The position numbers were made by a program, and so were the translations under genes. From positions 1 to 8,556 of the forward strand of contig CAZUDO010000043.1 of the NCBI GenBank assembly GCA_964618895.1: a stretch of DNA of 8,556 nt, given 5' to 3'. Shown in pieces: positions 5,203 through 8,556 of this stretch. The stretch comes from CAZUDO01 sp964618895 (GTDB lineage: Bacteria > Desulfobacterota > Binatia > DP-6). The notes below the pieces were generated by a model. The model did no database searches, had not been told where the DNA came from, and saw only the letters and a program-made list of their open reading frames with translations. Numbering within the stretch: the stretch's first letter is position 1; the number at the start of each line of letters is the position of its first letter.

Positions 5203-7110
5203 TCATTTCAGGGAGAGGCCGTTGCGGGTGGGTCGCAGCGCCGTCGTGGTCTGCGAGCACATGTCGCCCACGGCCACGCTGACCTGGACGCGACGGGCCA
5301 TCGGCGTCCGGATGGTGGCCTTGCGGCCGTGGGTGCGGAACACGACGCTGCCGTTCTTCATGAGCTTGAAGCGGCCGTCGGTCAGGCCGTTCGAGAAGCT
5401 TCCCTTCTTGTCCCAGAAGGTGATGCTGCGCTTGCCCATCGGCATCCAGTGGTCGGCGGTGATGGTGGTGCAGAAGAGCGTGCCCTGGTCGTCGGCGATC
5501 TGGATCGAGGTGTCCTGTGTGCTGGGGTCGAAACCTGACGGGATGGCGGGGGCGAAGACGCCCATCAGGCGTAGGCGGTCGCCCTTGGTGGCCAGAGGCT
5601 TGAGCTGCAGGACCTTGGCCCCGAACGCGAGCGGCGCCGTGCAGCAGTCGGGATCCTGGGCGTCGACCAGGTCGTCGCCGTCGTTGTCCCGGCAGTCGCC
5701 GCAGATCTCGTTGGGCGTGCAGGTGGCGGCGCAGTCGCTGTCGGCACAGTCGGTCAAGTCGTCGCAGTCGTTGTCGCTGCCGTCGCCGCACACCTCGGGC
5801 GAGCAGGTGCGGGGGCATTCGTCCACCGGGGCTTCCACGCACACGCCGGCGGCGCAGCTCGCCGTGGCGCACGCGCCCGGGGTGGGACAGTCGGCGACGG
5901 TGGTGCAGGAGATGCAGCCCGCGATGCGGGAGTGGATGCAGCCGCCGCTCAGCGTGCTGCAGGCGTCGGTGGTGCAGGCGTCGGTGTCGTCGCAGCTCGC
6001 CGGGGCGTTGAAGCCACAGGCGCCGTTGCGGCAGGTCTCGGCGCCGTTACAGGCATCGCTGTCGCCGCAGGCGGTGCCGTTGACGACCGGGGTGTGGACG
6101 CAGCCCGCGATCGGGTCGCGGGTGTCGGTGGTGCAGACGTTCCGGTCGTCGCAGTCGATGGGCGGGTTCCGGCAGCCGTCGGTGGGATCGCAGGAGTCAG
6201 TCGTGCTGGCGTCGTGGTCGTCGCAGTCGAGCGGCGTGCCCGACGTACAGGCGCCCGCCCGGCAGGTCTCGGCGCCGTTGCAGACGGTGGCGTCGGTACA
6301 GTCGGCGTCGCTCGCGCACGGGATGCAGTCCGCGAGCTTCGCGTAGGAGCAGGTGCCGTCGCTCTCGCAGGTCGGCATGTCGCAGGCGGTCTCCGGCTGG
6401 CAATCGCTGGCCTCGAGGCAGCATTCGCCGCCCAGGTGGTTGCGGGAGCCCGACCACGAGATGGTGCGCGCCACCACCGGGCCGCTGACGTTCGAGTCGT
6501 CGGCGCCGTGGCGGGCGAAGCTGCCGGCCGGCGCGTACAGGCCGCCGTCGTAGGTGCTATGCGAGCCCGTGATGTCGGCGTCGCCGGTGGCGGTGTAGAA
6601 GAGGACGCCGTCGACGGCCGGGGTGAGGCGGTTGTGCGAGCCGCTCAGGCTGATCTCGCCATGCGCGGAGACGAACGTCACCGTGCCGGTGGTGCCCGAC
6701 CCGGAGAGGTGGATGTCGCCCTCGGCGAAGATGAGGCCGCTCACGACCCCCAGGTCGGCGTTGCTCGGGAAGTAGGTGCCTTCCGTCTGGGCGCGGGCGC
6801 GATAGTACGCCAGATCGTGCGCCGGTGCGGGCAGGGGCTGGGCGCTGGTCTCGACCGGGGTCGCGCTGTTGTTGTGGTTCTGCCGGAAGCTGCCGACGTA
6901 GCTGAACGGCCCGCTCACCGCGTTGTCGTTGCCGGTGATGCGGACGGTGCCGTTCGAGTGCGCGCTGCCGCAGAACTCGTTGTTGCTGCCCGAGATGGTG
7001 ATGCTCTGCTCGGCGAACAGCGTGAGGGTGGCGGCGCGGGCCGGCACGGTGGTGAGTGCGACCAGGCCGACGATGGTGGCCAGGCGGCCAATGAGCGGGA
7101 ACGTGTACAC
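5203..7110 (-). CDS. Gene C: secreted Cys-rich CTDC-type repeat protein, shortest paralogue
   Basis: 635 residues. The GTG at 7110-7108 follows GGGGAGGA by 7 nt and opens a signal peptide (MYTFPLIGRLATIVGLVALT, ending ARA near residue 26). The longer frame back to 7332 is Arg/Ala/Pro-rich and has no such signals. Residues of about 27-231 form the shared N-terminal domain, very close to gene B (GDADITGSHSTYDGGLYAPA, then HGADDSNVSGPVVARTISWS). Residues 232-440 are Cys-rich repeats, far fewer than in A or B. Two acidic motifs follow, CGDGSDNDCDDLTDCADSDC (441-460) and CGDCRDNDGDDLVDAQDPDC (470-489). The conserved C-terminal domain covers about 490-635, with DHWMPMGKR at 553-561. Probably exported and surface-associated; the function is not recognised. 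It is likely the first gene of a C-B transcription unit, with a sigma-54-like motif 57 nt upstream. Confidence 0.92.
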   Translation of the reverse strand: MYTFPLIGRLATIVGLVALTTVPARAATLTLFAEQSITISGSNNEFCGSAHSNGTVRITGNDNAVSGPFSYVGSFRQNHNNSATPVETSAQPLPAPAHDLAYYRARAQTEGTYFPSNADLGVVSGLIFAEGDIHLSGSGTTGTVTFVSAHGEISLSGSHNRLTPAVDGVLFYTATGDADITGSHSTYDGGLYAPAGSFARHGADDSNVSGPVVARTISWSGSRNHLGGECCLEASDCQPETACDMPTCESDGTCSYAKLADCIPCASDADCTDATVCNGAETCRAGACTSGTPLDCDDHDASTTDSCDPTDGCRNPPIDCDDRNVCTTDTRDPIAGCVHTPVVNGTACGDSDACNGAETCRNGACGFNAPASCDDTDACTTDACSTLSGGCIHSRIAGCISCTTVADCPTPGACATASCAAGVCVEAPVDECPRTCSPEVCGDGSDNDCDDLTDCADSDCAATCTPNEICGDCRDNDGDDLVDAQDPDCCTAPLAFGAKVLQLKPLATKGDRLRLMGVFAPAIPSGFDPSTQDTSIQIADDQGTLFCTTITADHWMPMGKRSITFWDKKGSFSNGLTDGRFKLMKNGSVVFRTHGRKATIRTPMARRVQVSVAVGDMCSQTTTALRPTRNGLSLK

Positions 7111-7117
7111 GGTTAGA

Positions 7118-7125
7118 TCCTCCCC
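7118..7125 (-). promoter_or_regulatory. Ribosome binding site of gene C
   Basis: GGGGAGGA on the minus strand, 7 nt before the GTG at 7110. It fixes the start at the signal peptide rather than at the upstream in-frame ATG near 7332. Confidence 0.8.
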
Positions 7126-7167
7126 GCGCCCGCGTTGACTGCGTGTCGGGCGCGGAAGGGTCCCTTC

Positions 7168-7183
7168 CCAAGAGACATGCCAC
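7168..7183 (-). promoter_or_regulatory. Sigma-54-like -24/-12 promoter candidate for gene C
   Basis: The minus strand reads GTGGCATGTCTCTTGG, ending 57 nt before the gene C start. It matches the gene A motif at 13 of 16 positions with identical spacing. Compared with TGGCACG-N4-TTGC, it has one change in the -24 half (T for C) and TTGG in the -12 half. Its recurrence in front of two paralogues, and its absence between C and B, support a shared control element. The sigma-54 reading is an inference. Confidence 0.4.
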
Positions 7184-7585
7184 GGTGCGGCATCGCGTCG
7201 CACTGCTGCGCGGGCGACATGGCGTCGCTGCGCGGCGGGGGCGACGGACGCGCGCGGTGTGTCGTGTGCCGAACGCCGCAGAATCAGGAGGTTGGCACGT
7301 GTCGCGCGCGCCGCCGGCGCCGGCGCCGTCATGGCGACCTGCGCGGCGGGCGAAATGTGGAGCGCACGCGCGCGCGCTCTGCGCTACGCGCACTCGGCGG
7401 CGGGCGACGAAACGCGCCGCCCGCATGCACGCCTGCTGCGTCGTGCAGCACTGAGGGACGAGGGTGGCGAGCGCCATGGTGGTCGGATGGTCAACCCGCC
7501 GGTGACGCGATGTCAGCGGCGCCGCGGGCCGGCCCTCTGCTCACGCGGTCCGGTGGTGGACGGTAGAGGTCACACAATCAGTAGG

Positions 7586-7662
7586 CGGTTTACGTAGGCC
7601 GAGCGCCGCACGATGCGGCGGTCAAGCATGAGACGTCGCGGCGCGAGCGCTTGCGTAAACCG
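7586..7662. repeat. Nested inverted repeats, candidate end of the IS91-type element
   Basis: CGGTTTACG (7586-7594) and CGTAAACCG (7654-7662) are perfect 9-bp inverted repeats. Between them sits a hairpin, CGCCGC (7604-7609), loop ACGAT, GCGGCG (7615-7620). CAAG occurs at 7623-7626, next to the hairpin; IS91 elements are known to prefer GAAC or CAAG targets. IS91-family ends carry short hairpins rather than long terminal repeats, so this downstream dyad could be an element end. The dyad is seen; the role is a guess. Confidence 0.4.
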
Positions 7663-7813
7663 GGCTTGGACTGAGCCGCGGGTGGCACCGGCGCAACGGT
7701 GTCGCGCGGACTCCTATGGGGAAGTGGGGTGGGGAGTGCGGCAGCACTCATGATCGCGCTGGCCCCGAGGCGCCTGCGGTAGAGGCGTCGACGCTTCGAG
7801 GGGGCCGTGTTGA

Positions 7814-7844
7814 GCACCCCGGCGACCTCTCGCGTGCCGGGTGC
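7814..7844 (-). terminator. Bulged GC-rich hairpin downstream of the transposase gene
   Basis: GCACCCCGGC (7814-7823) pairs with GCCGGGTGC (7836-7844) as a 9-bp stem with one bulged C and a 12-nt loop, about 90 bp after the transposase stop codon. There is no U-tract. It may terminate the transposase transcript or belong to the terminal structure of the element. Confidence 0.3.
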
Positions 7845-7934
7845 GGTGGGCAAACCGAGCCGTCAGACGCAGGGGGACGGCTGCGGACCGCAACGGGTCG
7901 CGATCGTCGCCCAAGGGGGTAGGGCGCGTCTCCA

Positions 7935-8556
7935 TCACGCCGCCTGCCGTGGCGGGGCGCGCTCGGCGAATGGACTGGCCCCGCGGATGAACGGACGGCG
8001 AATCATGGTGCCGGTGGTGCAGTGTGGGCAGCGCGAGAGATCCACGCCGGTGAGCGCTCGCAGCCGCACACGCCAGTCGCGATCGGGAGGCAGCGCCGGC
8101 GGCGCGATGGTCGCGGGGCGTTGCTCCGTGGAGGGTACCGGCAAGAGTTGTCGGGCACGATCGAATCGTGACTTGGCGTTCTGCGGAGCGAGCAGGCCGT
8201 AGTGGCGGATCTTGACGAAGTACGCCGGCAAGACGTGCAAGAGAAAGCGCCGGATAAATTCCTGCGGGCGGAGCGTGATGCACTGGCCATGCTTGGTGGC
8301 AAAGCGCACGGCGTGGTCGTCGACCGCCTGCAGGCGTTGATTGGAGAGGGCGACACGGTGGGTGTAGCGACCGAGGTAGCGGAAGACCTGGGCGACGCCG
8401 GCACACGGCCGCTTGGCATAGACGACCCAGTCCTTGCGGTAGAGTTGATCGCGCAGTCGGGCAAAGCGCCCGGGATCGGCAAGCTCAGCGCACGGGCCAC
8501 TGAGCCTGAGCTCGCCGCGTGCGTAGGCGCGCGTGAGCGCCGCGAGCAGCTTGCCG
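7935..8556 (-). CDS. IS91-family (Y2, HUH-type) transposase, C-terminal half
   Basis: Partial: 206 residues before the TGA at 7937-7935, with the frame open through the right edge, so the start lies outside the window. IS91-family transposases are usually about 400 residues, so roughly half is present. Seen in order are KDWVVYAKRPCAG, then FRYLGRYTHRVALSN, whose Y-L-G-R-Y (tyrosine codons at 8378-8376 and 8366-8364) fits the paired catalytic tyrosines of Y2 rolling-circle transposases. Next comes EFIRRFLLHVLPAYFVKIRH followed by YGLLA, a hallmark of the family's conserved C-terminal part, and finally a CPHC pair near the C-terminus. The HUH motif and N-terminal zinc-binding region would lie beyond the edge. 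The visible part has no frameshift or internal stop. The product nicks DNA and drives rolling-circle-like transposition. A GTG within this frame near 8309 gives a shorter open frame but is internal. Confidence 0.9.
   Translation of the reverse strand, partial: GKLLAALTRAYARGELRLSGPCAELADPGRFARLRDQLYRKDWVVYAKRPCAGVAQVFRYLGRYTHRVALSNQRLQAVDDHAVRFATKHGQCITLRPQEFIRRFLLHVLPAYFVKIRHYGLLAPQNAKSRFDRARQLLPVPSTEQRPATIAPPALPPDRDWRVRLRALTGVDLSRCPHCTTGTMIRRPFIRGASPFAERAPPRQAA

Larger units (their letters stand above)
7111..7934. other. Non-coding region between the transposase gene and gene C
   Basis: These 824 bp carry no gene I can support. The open frames on both strands are Arg/Ala/Gly-rich, mutually overlapping and lack start signals. 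Besides the gene C promoter candidate and ribosome binding site, the region holds CG-rich alternating tracts (around 7301-7330 and 7360-7392), a 7-bp hairpin GCGGGCG/CGCCCGC (7400-7424), a nested dyad at 7586-7662, a G-run cluster near 7715-7733, and a bulged hairpin at 7814-7844. Confidence 0.65.
7586..8556 (-). mobile_element. Right-truncated IS91-type insertion sequence (left boundary tentative)
   Basis: The element is inferred from its transposase gene, which runs off the right edge. The lower-coordinate boundary is placed tentatively at the nested dyad near 7586. The element could end anywhere in 7560-7930. No target duplication is expected, because IS91-type rolling-circle transposition generates none. 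Confidence 0.4.

Noticed and set aside
5102..5872. Upstream extension of gene B in the same frame (about 257 residues)
   Set aside because: It overlaps gene C in another frame, and its Arg/Pro/His-rich sequence is a shadow of the C coding region. The signal peptide and GGGGAGGA place the start at 5101.
5173..7116. Plus-strand open frames of 393-394 codons opposite gene C
   Set aside because: They are antisense low-complexity translations with no independent signals; gene C has clear coding evidence on the other strand.
7293..7307. Plus-strand TGGCACG-N4-GCGC, another sigma-54-like match
   Set aside because: The -24 half is good but the -12 half matches only at GC, and no supportable plus-strand gene lies downstream.
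7715..7733. G-run cluster that might form a quadruplex
   Set aside because: Only three runs of four G lie close together, and the fourth run is short and distant. The evidence is too weak in GC-rich DNA.
7135..7853. Several overlapping open frames between gene C and the transposase
   Set aside because: All are Arg/Ala-rich, conflict with each other, and lack start signals and recognisable motifs. They are expected by chance in DNA of this composition.

Overview
The window is very GC-rich (clearly above 65% G+C by eye). It looks like chromosomal DNA of an uncultured bacterium of the deltaproteobacterial type (Myxococcota, Desulfobacterota or Candidatus Binatota grade). This assignment is an inference. 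It rests on the base composition, on large secreted proteins built from CDDxNxCTTDxCDPxTGC repeats, on DNDGDGLxDxxDPDC-type acidic motifs, and on an IS91-type transposase. Nothing in the window fixes the taxon. All recognisable genes lie on the minus strand, so the story reads from high to low coordinates.

Region by region, in transcription order. (1) 8556-7935: the C-terminal half of an IS91-family Y2 transposase, cut by the right window edge. (2) 7934-7111: a non-coding stretch with several GC-rich dyads, one of them a candidate IS terminus, and a sigma-54-like promoter motif at 7183-7168. (3) 7110-5203: gene C, a 635-residue secreted Cys-rich repeat protein. (4) 5101-2537: gene B, an 854-residue paralogue only 101 bp downstream of C, probably co-transcribed with it. 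(5) 2536-2018: an intergenic region with two strong 11-bp hairpins just after B, a 30-nt dyad, and a second copy of the sigma-54-like motif at 2118-2103. (6) 2017-1: gene A, a third paralogue whose 3' end lies beyond the left edge. It has 672 residues in the window and ends in a long array of 72-bp repeats.

The three paralogues share one architecture. Each has a signal peptide, then a roughly 200-residue domain rich in G-[SN]-x-N turns and ending in LGGECC, then a variable number of disulfide-type repeats resembling the Dictyostelium CTDC repeat (Pfam PF00526, recognised by eye). B and C then have an acidic DNDGD motif flanked by cysteines and a shared C-terminal domain of about 140 residues containing DHWMPMGKR. 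They are probably exported, disulfide-rich, elongated surface or matrix proteins. I recognise no enzyme signature and no specific function.

The most interesting signals are four. Two cysteines are lost together in adjacent repeats, always 29 residues apart, in B (twice) and C (once). The repeats show recent block duplication (72-bp units in A, a 303-bp unit in B). Genes A and C share a 16-bp upstream motif resembling a -24/-12 promoter. The shared N- and C-terminal domains are ones I cannot name.
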